From: an uncultured Bacteroidales bacterium
Lineage (GTDB): Bacteria > Bacteroidota > Bacteroidia > Bacteroidales > UBA11471
Direction of reading: 5' to 3'
Assembly: GCA_947625885.1 (NCBI GenBank)
Contig: CANQQA010000005.1
Location: 1-64,000, forward strand
Length of the DNA: 64,000 nucleotides
Of the stretch, positions 37,101 to 43,723 are shown in pieces; position 1 is the stretch's first letter, and each line of letters starts with the position of its first letter. The position numbers and the translations under genes are program-made. The notes beneath the pieces are model-generated. The model saw only the letters and a list, made by a program, of their open reading frames with translations. It was not told the DNA's origin and did not search any database.

Positions 37101-37559
37101 ATGCTTAAAAAATATTGGGACTACGGCGACCGCGGACGCCAGCACATCGCTGCCGACTTCTACATTCCCGCCGGCACCCTTGTCGACTGCGACGGTGTGA
37201 GATCCGATGGCACTTTCATCAACCCCATCTATCAGGAACGCACCCACTACGGCGAACTGCCTTTCCCCAGCAACGCATCGAACGGAGGCTTGGGCAATTA
37301 TGAAAACCAATTCGAAGAAGCCAACAGCATACAGAACGCTTCGTTCGTAAAGGTGAAATACATCACCCTCGGCTACACCTTCCCCAAGAAATGGCTCTCG
37401 CCGTGGCGCTGCTCCAACCTGCGGCTCTACTTCACCGTAACCAACCCCTTCGTCATCACCTCGTATAAGGGATTCGACCCCGAATGGGCGGGCGCAGGAC
37501 TTTCGCAGGACGGACCTTCGACCATCACCTATCAGGTGGGCGCAAGCATTCAATTCTAA
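34200..37559 (+). CDS. susC: SusC/RagA-family TonB-dependent outer membrane transporter
   Basis: A 1119-residue outer membrane beta-barrel. Signal peptide (MNRQIKRVFTTLLMSTMCLFAVAQ), a CarboxypepD_reg-like N-terminal domain (about 26-105, GTVKDASGEPLIGVTVSVDG), a TonB box-like stretch VVVVGYGTVKKTDLTGS, the plug domain (about 115-235, YVVDGV, ILKDASSTAIYGSRA), then the barrel. It imports oligosaccharides delivered by SusD, energised by TonB. Given the pectate lyase upstream, unsaturated oligogalacturonides are the likely substrate; that is inference from context. susD follows after 19 bp. Confidence 0.96.
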   Translation: MNRQIKRVFTTLLMSTMCLFAVAQKTIHGTVKDASGEPLIGVTVSVDGKSGTATDIDGKFTLNNVPENATLKVSYISYVTQTIPVAGKTEFNIVMVEDANELDEVVVVGYGTVKKTDLTGSVASVNTKDLTVRGAPSVMENLQGATPGVNITQSSGRVGGSFDIEIRGKSSINSSTKPLYVVDGVMCDDIDWLNQQDIERIDILKDASSTAIYGSRATAGVVMVTTKSGTTVKQGSKAVISYDGFYGVNKAARMPDFMDGQEFYNYRFLKFLIYGPSSTTMDNGGRPAYREEKINQALLLGDDGTFVLKRMLLNGDTYDWPGIITQTGSQQNHYFSVSGSGDKINYHMGVGYNAVKGLFQDDMQRRINLKGSLDAQVNRVVKVGFNFNMARQTNTYANGSAVSDSYAMNPFMIPYYLQDQYDQDGTWHTAGDLTNFPGNKFTLGTSKSSGEQFTDTFNPLMQVNNSKEQQEAWRLLGNMYLQLDFMEGFNFKTTFSPNYSNTRHGYYRGIEDPKNPGHTYAVTEKAPYTQMPMDESHAWASAYYESGRSFEWTWDNILNWQRTFKIHTIGVMGLFSLRSYNTESIHWEGTNGEDANGYHAPVMGADWYAMQNMAFNYANSETSYGENSMVSYAFRVNYELLNRYLITATVRGDASSKFADGHRWGTFPSAALAWRLSEEDFMKGLDNVNNLKIRLSYGVTGNNAGVGNYATQTTASLNGSYPGMSAAYRPSGLVDPTLQWEKSHEFNAGIDFAFAKNRLSGSVDWYTKKSTDLLYNVSMPLEAGNGVSLTTNVGSVKNTGVEVALSAVLVDRKDWNWTVSLNFAHNKNEVLEINGVGDRYLNGSGKNLATNSLFVGESYSVIYAYKYDGVVSDRMMTVPDNEAAAKNGFTPGDQVREYDYYYKVYGATEGQPKIADTNGDGQIDDSDRQFFRGDPKFTGTLTSNLTWRGWDFGFQFYTKLGQYVYSDMLKKYWDYGDRGRQHIAADFYIPAGTLVDCDGVRSDGTFINPIYQERTHYGELPFPSNASNGGLGNYENQFEEANSIQNASFVKVKYITLGYTFPKKWLSPWRCSNLRLYFTVTNPFVITSYKGFDPEWAGAGLSQDGPSTITYQVGASIQF

Positions 37560-37578
37560 CCCTTAAAGACGAAAGACA

Positions 37579-39375
37579 ATGAAAATATTGAAATACATCA
37601 TGGCAGCAGCCGTCGCCGGCACCTTTGCCCTCGCGGGGTGCGACGACTTTCTCGATGCCGAAAACAAAAGCGCGGGAGGCACCACGGCAGACGACTTTTT
37701 CGCCGGCAACCCCGCGTCGATGCTCACCTCTGCCTACAAAAGCATGAAGAGCTTCAACAACACCATACATTTGGGCGACGAAGGCTCCGATCTCTACGTT
37801 ACCATACGTAAGCCGACCACCCAATACAACAACTATTCGTTCGACTTTGCCGACAGCGACATCCGTTCGTACTACGGCAACTGCTATACGACCATCAACT
37901 ACGCCAACGGAGCTCTGCACTACGGCGTGTCGGGGGCACAGGCTCAAGAGGCGCGCGTTATCCGTGCCTATGCCTACTACTGCCTGACGCAGCAGTTCGG
38001 CGGCGTACCCTACGTGACCAACTACATCAACACCGCCGAACGCAACTACCCCAAGACCCCGCTCGCCGAGGTCTACGGCAACCTGACCGCCGACCTCGAA
38101 GACATCTACAACAACTGCCAGCTCGCCGCCGAAGACCATGCGTCCGGTCGTCCGAGCAAGCAAACGGTAGCTGCCCTCCTCGCGAAGATATACCTCGCAT
38201 GGGGCTGGGACATCGACACGCAGCTCGACGATGCCGCCACAGGCGCTTTCACGGTAACCGGCGGCTACGAACACTTCGATGCAGCTGCCGAATGGGCAGA
38301 AAAAGCCATTAACGGCAAAGGGCTTACCCAGACGTTCGCCCAAAAATGGGATCCTTACAACGAAGGCAACGACGAATTCGTTTGGGTAATCAACTACGAC
38401 GCCGGAGCCATCGAAAATACGCTTAATGACGACAGCAACGGACAAAGCGGACAATACGGCGGCTACTACTCCGACTTCATGAATGTAACCAGCAGTAGCG
38501 AGGATCAGCAGAGTGTAAAGTCGATGGGTCTCTTCGAGAAAGGCGACGAACGCTACGAAGGCACTTTCATGACCACGTTCTATGCCGATACCGTCGATGC
38601 TAAAAATTCCTACTATGTCTTCTATGGCAAGTCGGAAGCAGAGCTTGCCACCCTACGCATCAACACCAAATATTTCCCCTACTGGGTAACGGAAACCGAA
38701 GTACAGGATTGGATAACCGCCAACAGCAGCAGGATGGCAAACCTGATAGCAAACAGGAAGAATGTAGTCGTCGTAATGGGTAAAGATGGAACCATAACCA
38801 CGTATTCGTGCAATAGTAAAGCAACGATTCAAAAAGATAGTAAAACGTCGACGCTTGAAGACTTCTATAAGAGTACCGACAGCGGTGTAAAAGTGCGCAA
38901 ATTCGACGACCCTGTGAACAAGCAGAACTGCTTCCACGACATCGTGCTGATAGACCTGAGCGAAATCTATCTCGTGGCTGCCGAAGCCAAACTGCTCGGC
39001 GGACACGAAAACGAATGCCTGAACTACATCAACCAAGTGCGTGACCGTGCCAAAGCGCCCGTACTCGGCTCGCTCGCCGACTACGACCCGCAATACACGC
39101 TAAGCGGTACGATGCGTATGCTCGACCTGCTGCTCGACGAGCGCGCCCGCGAATGCTACGCCCAGAAAATACGCTTCGTCGACCTGCGCCGCACCAAACA
39201 GCTCGTGCGCTACAACATCGCATTTAATCGGGAAATAGCTTCGGTCGCCGATATGACGGGTTTTGACGGCAACATCAAGTGGCTGCGACCCATACCCGAC
39301 GCAGAGCTTAACAACAACACCGGCATGACCGGCGCCGACCAAAACCCGGGCTACGTGGTATCTGCCGAAGAATAA
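37579..39375 (+). CDS. susD: SusD/RagB-family surface glycan-binding lipoprotein
   Basis: A 598-residue lipoprotein with lipobox LAGC (Cys21) followed by DD, the acidic residues typical of surface-exposed Bacteroidota lipoproteins. The helical TPR-like SusD fold is indicated by RAYAYYCLTQQFGGVPYVT and the C-terminal block LDERARECYAQKIRFVDLRRT, which is the classic SusD/RagB signature. It binds the oligosaccharide as a lid over SusC. It is directly coupled to susC in the PUL operon. Confidence 0.96.
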   Translation: MKILKYIMAAAVAGTFALAGCDDFLDAENKSAGGTTADDFFAGNPASMLTSAYKSMKSFNNTIHLGDEGSDLYVTIRKPTTQYNNYSFDFADSDIRSYYGNCYTTINYANGALHYGVSGAQAQEARVIRAYAYYCLTQQFGGVPYVTNYINTAERNYPKTPLAEVYGNLTADLEDIYNNCQLAAEDHASGRPSKQTVAALLAKIYLAWGWDIDTQLDDAATGAFTVTGGYEHFDAAAEWAEKAINGKGLTQTFAQKWDPYNEGNDEFVWVINYDAGAIENTLNDDSNGQSGQYGGYYSDFMNVTSSSEDQQSVKSMGLFEKGDERYEGTFMTTFYADTVDAKNSYYVFYGKSEAELATLRINTKYFPYWVTETEVQDWITANSSRMANLIANRKNVVVVMGKDGTITTYSCNSKATIQKDSKTSTLEDFYKSTDSGVKVRKFDDPVNKQNCFHDIVLIDLSEIYLVAAEAKLLGGHENECLNYINQVRDRAKAPVLGSLADYDPQYTLSGTMRMLDLLLDERARECYAQKIRFVDLRRTKQLVRYNIAFNREIASVADMTGFDGNIKWLRPIPDAELNNNTGMTGADQNPGYVVSAEE

Positions 39376-39406
39376 TATAGATACAACAACTAAAACGTAT
39401 ATGACA

Positions 39407-39907
39407 ATGAAAAAAACAGTATATGGCATCTTCGCCGCACTGACCCTTTGCTTCGCCTTCGCCGCCTGCGACGACAGCAGCACCAGCAGCATCGACCGCG
39501 GTCTCCATATTCAGCTGCCCGAGCAGGCTATCGCCGGCACCTACGATGGCTCCTACACCATCAATAACGGTACTACCACAGGCACGGCAGCGGCTACAGT
39601 AACTTTCACCGCAGGCGACAGCACCTACACCGCCGTATTCTCCTCCGTATGCCCGACGAATAACGACGCGACAGGAACGGAAAAGTATCCGCTCAATGTT
39701 ACGTGGTCAAACGACGACATCAAGTTCTGCTTTTCCACGATTCCCAGCGATGATGATCTCAGCACCGGCTTCCTCAATACCGAAGACTTGAACGGCATAT
39801 GCAATGCCGACGGTACGCTGAGCTTAAAATTCAGGAAATCGGTGGAAGTCAGTCGCGGAAACATAATTGTAACGTATTTCCAATTTTCGGGCAAACGCAC
39901 CGAATAA
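39407..39907 (+). CDS. Small surface lipoprotein of the PUL, function unknown
   Basis: A 166-residue lipoprotein: signal peptide, lipobox FAAC (Cys21) and then DDSS, resembling the surface-export signal of Bacteroidota. The mature part is beta-rich with alternating polar residues (TYDGSYTINNGTTTGTAAATVTF, in pieces, and ISRGN-like VSRGNIIVTYFQFSGK at the end), like lipocalin-type or small SusE/F-position proteins; I cannot name a family with confidence. Its place right after susD suggests glycan binding at the cell surface. ATG 39401 is an alternative start two codons upstream. Confidence 0.75.
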   Translation: MKKTVYGIFAALTLCFAFAACDDSSTSSIDRGLHIQLPEQAIAGTYDGSYTINNGTTTGTAAATVTFTAGDSTYTAVFSSVCPTNNDATGTEKYPLNVTWSNDDIKFCFSTIPSDDDLSTGFLNTEDLNGICNADGTLSLKFRKSVEVSRGNIIVTYFQFSGKRTE

Positions 39908-39995
39908 CCCCATTGTAGGCAGGACGGGAAACTCCCGCCCTGCCTACCCGGAAAGAAAACAATAACCCTTATTTATTCACTAAAAACTAACTATT

Positions 39996-40922
39996 ATGAA
40001 AAAAACAATTACTTTTGCAGCCGTCTTGGCATTTGCCATGGGCGCTTATGCACAACAGGAAGCGGCTTTCGTCAATGTTGAAGCCTTAGGGATAGGAGGA
40101 GACTACGGTGATAATATTCCCGAAGGCACTGAACTGTGTAAATCGGAGAACATAACGATGACACTACCGTGGGGAGAACCCTACAAGACCAGCGAATTGG
40201 TAGCCGATGCCGATGCAGTAAACGAAATCGTCATCGACGGTCAAACGTACGGCAATCTGGCGACCGGCATACAAGGGAAAAACAACCCCAAACCGAACGA
40301 TCTTAAAAATGCTGGTCAGCAGGAAGGAGCCGTACTCAAATTCGTGGTAGAAGCCGACGGCTACCTCTACGTTATCGGCAAATACTCCAACAATAAAAAC
40401 TACTACGTATGGGAAGGTCCCGTTTCCGAAAAAAAAGGAAGACCGATGGCTTATACCATGAGCGGTGCCGTAGTAAGCACGGGTACAGGTGTACGCTACA
40501 CCCTTCCCGCCGATAAAGATGGTTACTATGTATCTTATAGAGGACAGTGGGATCCGGGATATGATAACGGAAGCTCCTACAAACAGGCTCAGGAATGTGT
40601 AGCCACCTATATGGGCGACTCCCTGATGACTGGCGGAACGCTCGGCGTCATTGCTTTCCCCGTATACAAAGATGCTGATTATTATGTAAATGCGTGCGGT
40701 TCCAAAATTACTGCCAACGGATTCGTATTTATTCCGGGCGCTACGACTTTGGCTCCTATCAGCCTCAGCAAAGACGGTACGGTAGTAGCCGGTGTCGAAA
40801 AAGTAACGGTAGATGCTGTTGTCGATGAAAATGCTCCCGTCTACAACATCAACGGTCAGCAGGTAAGCAAAGACACCAAAGGCCTCCTGATACAAAAAGG
40901 CAAAAAATACTACAACCAATAA
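39996..40922 (+). CDS. Secreted PUL-associated protein of unknown function
   Basis: A 308-residue protein with signal peptide MKKTITFAAVLAFAMGAYAQ and no lipobox. The body is beta-rich with motifs such as VEADGYLYVIGKYSNNKNYYVWEG and YVNACGSKITANGFVFIPG, and the tail APVYNINGQQVSKDTKGLLIQKGKKY resembles a short T9SS-type C-terminal signal. I do not recognise a named family. It is the last gene of the PUL and ends at a strong terminator, so it is probably induced with the SusCD system; a pectin-binding or carbohydrate-processing role is a guess from position. Confidence 0.65.
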   Translation: MKKTITFAAVLAFAMGAYAQQEAAFVNVEALGIGGDYGDNIPEGTELCKSENITMTLPWGEPYKTSELVADADAVNEIVIDGQTYGNLATGIQGKNNPKPNDLKNAGQQEGAVLKFVVEADGYLYVIGKYSNNKNYYVWEGPVSEKKGRPMAYTMSGAVVSTGTGVRYTLPADKDGYYVSYRGQWDPGYDNGSSYKQAQECVATYMGDSLMTGGTLGVIAFPVYKDADYYVNACGSKITANGFVFIPGATTLAPISLSKDGTVVAGVEKVTVDAVVDENAPVYNINGQQVSKDTKGLLIQKGKKYYNQ

Positions 40923-40957
40923 GCATTTTATCCCCAAAATCTGCTCCCGCAGATTCC

Positions 40958-40985
40958 AGAGCGGCTCCCCAGCCGCTCTTTTTTT
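40958..40985 (+). terminator. Intrinsic terminator of the PUL
   Basis: A perfect 9-bp stem (40958-40966 with 40971-40979, 4-nt loop) runs into a T tract. Confidence 0.9.
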
Positions 40986-41017
40986 ATTCTCCCCGATTTG
41001 AAAAACTCGAAGATTGC

Positions 41018-41052
41018 ACAAAGGGGTGTCCCAAATTGGGACACCCCTTTGT
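41018..41052. repeat. 35-bp perfect palindrome
   Basis: Two 17-bp arms (41018-41034 and 41036-41052) are exact reverse complements around a single A at 41035. No T run follows on either strand, so it is not a standard terminator. A smaller palindrome GCAAGT-T-ACTTGC follows at 41059-41071. It lies 25 bp downstream of the HigA stop codon. Confidence 0.85.
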
Positions 41053-41077
41053 CGTACAGCAAGTTACTTGCAGTGGT

Positions 41078-41389
41078 TCATAAAACGGCAGCGATGCGCC
41101 GGATTTCCCGCAGGCGCGCCGCCAGCCGTTTGTCCTGCCGCATGGTCTGCATATTGTAACGCATCTGCATACGGACGAGCATTTCGGCTTCCACCCCCAA
41201 TGCCGCCTCGAAAAGCAGGGCAAGCGTCTCGGTTACCGGACGTTTGCCGTTCAGTATTTCATTCAACATGGGATAAGAAATGCCCGTCTGCTCCGCCAGC
41301 CGCTTTTGCGATATGCCGCGATAAACGATTTCCTCTTTCAGAATCTCGCCCGGGTGCGTCGGCTTGTAGGGATAATCCAATTTCTTCAT
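41078..41389 (-). CDS. higA: HigA-family antitoxin (XRE HTH)
   Basis: A 103-residue protein with the HigA pattern: HPGEILKEEIVYRGISQKRLAEQTGISYPMLNEILNGKRPVT (residues 12-52 in pieces), i.e. an XRE helix-turn-helix, and a helical C-terminus. It should neutralise the upstream HigB toxin and repress the operon. The toxin-then-antitoxin gene order is the usual one for higBA. It starts 7 bp after the toxin stop. Confidence 0.92.
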   Translation of the reverse strand: MKKLDYPYKPTHPGEILKEEIVYRGISQKRLAEQTGISYPMLNEILNGKRPVTETLALLFEAALGVEAEMLVRMQMRYNMQTMRQDKRLAARLREIRRIAAVL

Positions 41390-41396
41390 ATTGAAA

Positions 41397-41717
41397 CTAT
41401 TTATAATGATTCGACAACTCCATGATATTGCATATCGTCAATTCTATCTCTCCCTCTTTTTCGTGGGAAACGATAAACTCTATACGATAACGGTCGTTCA
41501 CCCGAACGGAAGATATGCCGGCTTTGTCGCCGCTCAAAACTTCATACCGCAACGAGTGCAACCGGTATAACGACTCGATGCCGGAAGATTCGTACAAAGT
41601 ATCTATACGCCGCTTGTAGCGCTCTATCACATCGGGCTGGAAACGGTGCTTCTTGTCTGTGCACCGCCCCTCGTAATAGAGCTCCCGCAAATACTTTTTC
41701 TCGAATTTGATAACCAT
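41397..41717 (-). CDS. higB: HigB-family RelE-like toxin
   Basis: A 106-residue RelE-superfamily protein: MVIKFEKKYLRELYYEG start, a helical middle, and the beta-sheet core RLHSLRYEVLSGDKAGISSVRVNDRYRIEF (in pieces), the LxGDxxGxxSVRVNxxYRI pattern of HigB. It should cleave ribosome-bound mRNA. The start at 41717 was preferred to 41741 because the longer frame approaches the promoter and the family N-terminus begins here. Operon promoter at 41739-41746. Confidence 0.92.
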   Translation of the reverse strand: MVIKFEKKYLRELYYEGRCTDKKHRFQPDVIERYKRRIDTLYESSGIESLYRLHSLRYEVLSGDKAGISSVRVNDRYRIEFIVSHEKEGEIELTICNIMELSNHYK

Positions 41718-41738
41718 TATCGCTCCGTTATAACACGA

Positions 41739-41746
41739 CAAAGATA
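41739..41746 (-). promoter_or_regulatory. Promoter -7 box of higBA
   Basis: The minus strand reads TATCTTTG, 22 bp upstream of the HigB ATG. Confidence 0.5.
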
Positions 41747-41834
41747 ATACTTGTTTCGGAAATTACCTAAAAAAGTGATTTTATTTTTTTTCTTTGAGAT
41801 CACAATTTGTGATGTCAAACTGATACAGAGGAAG

Positions 41835-42866
41835 TTATTCGCCGGAGAGAATCCAGCGTTTTGCCCGCTCGATAATGGAGTCGATGCCGGCGGCGGCATC
41901 GTCGGGCGCGAGGGCGGCGGAAATGTCGGGGTCGATGCCGAACTCGATTTGCTCGTAATCGGCGCTGTATGTGGGACTTGCCGAGAAGCGGACAATCCAG
42001 CCGAGCGGCAGTTCGGACGAGAAGGGCAGCCCGCTGCCGCCCCCCGTGCGGTCGCCCACCACCGCTACCTGCGGCAGGCACGACATGACGGCGACGAAGT
42101 CGTTGGTGGCGCTGTAACAGCGGCGGTTGGTAAGCACCGCCACCGGCTTGGCGAAGTGCATGCGATAGACGGGCGCGGTGTGCTGAACGACCGGATAGTA
42201 ATCGGAAAAATCGTCGTGGGCGGGTCCCGTCTTGTGGCGAATGTAGCCGCTGACGAAATCGGCGGCGGTAAAGCGCGCGGCGATGCGGTGGACGTTGGAT
42301 AGCTCACCGCCGCCGTTGTTGCGCACGTCGATGATGATGCCGTCGCAGGCGGCAAAGGCAAGCAGCACTTGGTCGAGGTTGCTCTCGCCCACCGGCGTAC
42401 TGAAATTTTCGTAATAGACGTAGCCGATGTTGCAGTCGTCGAGTATGCGGTAAGACAATCCTGCCGCTATGCGGTAATCGGGCTGGTGCAGGTAGTTTTT
42501 CATCACCAATTCGCGGTCGAAATTTTCGGGGTATGCCTCGAACCACTCCCAATAGCGCGCCACATCGAAGGAGGAGGCGAGATTGACATGCCCGTCGCGC
42601 AACTCGCCGAGCATCTCGGCGCAGACGTCGAAAAACGCCTGTTCGCCCATATCGGGCGCCAGTCGCGCGCGGTAATCGGTATATACCTTGTCCCAATCGA
42701 CATCTTTGTAGGAGAAGAAGCAGTAGCGGCTGTCGAGTATCGACCACAGGGCGTCGAAATTGCCGTAGACCGTGTCGTCGAACTGCTCCGCCGGCTCACA
42801 CGCCGGCAACAGAAGCGCCAGCAGCGCTCCCGCCCACCAAGTACGTATCGTGCGCATCGTCGTCAT
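41835..42866 (-). CDS. S41-family peptidase lipoprotein
   Basis: A 343-residue lipoprotein: lipobox LLLPAC (Cys23), an N-terminal helical region (FDALWSILDSRYCFF, DGHVNLAS) and the tail-specific protease core IIIDVRNNGGG with the nucleophile Ser252 in NRRCYSATNDF and VGDRTGGGSGLPF. It belongs to the C-terminal processing peptidase clan; members act in the periplasm or at the outer membrane on unknown substrates. It is the last gene of the parC-DUF3316-S41 operon, 6 bp after the previous stop. An ATG at 42857 is an alternative start. Confidence 0.9.
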   Translation of the reverse strand: MTTMRTIRTWWAGALLALLLPACEPAEQFDDTVYGNFDALWSILDSRYCFFSYKDVDWDKVYTDYRARLAPDMGEQAFFDVCAEMLGELRDGHVNLASSFDVARYWEWFEAYPENFDRELVMKNYLHQPDYRIAAGLSYRILDDCNIGYVYYENFSTPVGESNLDQVLLAFAACDGIIIDVRNNGGGELSNVHRIAARFTAADFVSGYIRHKTGPAHDDFSDYYPVVQHTAPVYRMHFAKPVAVLTNRRCYSATNDFVAVMSCLPQVAVVGDRTGGGSGLPFSSELPLGWIVRFSASPTYSADYEQIEFGIDPDISAALAPDDAAAGIDSIIERAKRWILSGE

Positions 42867-42872
42867 AGCCTG

Positions 42873-43718
42873 TCAATAAAAGGGTTGCCACACCGCCCGC
42901 GACTCCGATGCCTTCCGCCCCAGCGGCGTGGAGAAGCCCGCGAGCAGGGCATGGGAGCAGTGGAAATAGCGCAGGTGTTCGGCGTGGGAGTAGCGTATCG
43001 TGTTGGTGTAGCCCAACCGCAGGGCGTACCGCCCGAGCGGTATCTCGACGGTGAGCAGGTTGCCCATGTCGAAACGGTTGTGCCACGAGCCGAAGTGCGC
43101 CAGCCCCGCGTGGTTGCCCAAGTAAAACATTTCGTAATAGCTCTCGCCGAACGCGGGCGAGAAAAAGACACCCGCCACCGGCAGCGTGAGGTGGTAACGG
43201 AACGTCAGCGGACAGCGCGCAAGCCGCCACGTGTAGGAGAGCATCTCGGAAAAGCCGAGCGACAGCACGGCTTTGGCGTTGGCGGGGTTGTTGGAGTTGC
43301 CCGGACAGTAGAGCGCGCCGCCCGAGAGCGCCAGCTCGCCGCCGCTGCGCAGCTCGATGCCGCAGGGAAACTCCCAGCCGTAAAGCAGTCCGTAACTGTA
43401 TGACACCATTGCCGAGAGCATCTTGAAATTGCGAGTGCACGCGGCGGAGAGGTCGAGCCGATGCCGCATGACCCAGCGGCCGGAGGGCGCGGACAACGCC
43501 CGCATCTGTTCGTAGAGAAAACCGAACTCGCCGCCCAAGTAATCGGAAACCGAAAGGTAATCGTCGTAGAGGCGCGCGCCGCCCGCCGTGAACGAAAGCG
43601 ACGAAAAGACGGGACGCGCCGGCTTCGTGCGCCGCGCCGCCGGCTCCTGCGCCGACACGGCTGCCGCCGATAGACAGAGCAGGAGCGCAACCAGTCGTAT
43701 GTGCAGACGGCTATACAT
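42873..43718 (-). CDS. DUF3316 family outer-membrane-like protein
   Basis: A 281-residue protein with a signal peptide (LVALLLCLSAAAVSAQ) and beta-rich sequence with alternating aromatic residues (e.g. FHCSHALLAGFSTPLG, YYEMFYLGNHAGLAHFG), typical of a small outer membrane beta-barrel. It matches the Bacteroidales DUF3316 family, function unknown. The ATG at 43718 lies 5 bp after the parC stop; the longer frame reaching 44945 runs through parC in another phase and was rejected. Confidence 0.8.
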   Translation of the reverse strand: MYSRLHIRLVALLLCLSAAAVSAQEPAARRTKPARPVFSSLSFTAGGARLYDDYLSVSDYLGGEFGFLYEQMRALSAPSGRWVMRHRLDLSAACTRNFKMLSAMVSYSYGLLYGWEFPCGIELRSGGELALSGGALYCPGNSNNPANAKAVLSLGFSEMLSYTWRLARCPLTFRYHLTLPVAGVFFSPAFGESYYEMFYLGNHAGLAHFGSWHNRFDMGNLLTVEIPLGRYALRLGYTNTIRYSHAEHLRYFHCSHALLAGFSTPLGRKASESRAVWQPFY

Positions 43719-43723
43719 GGTTG

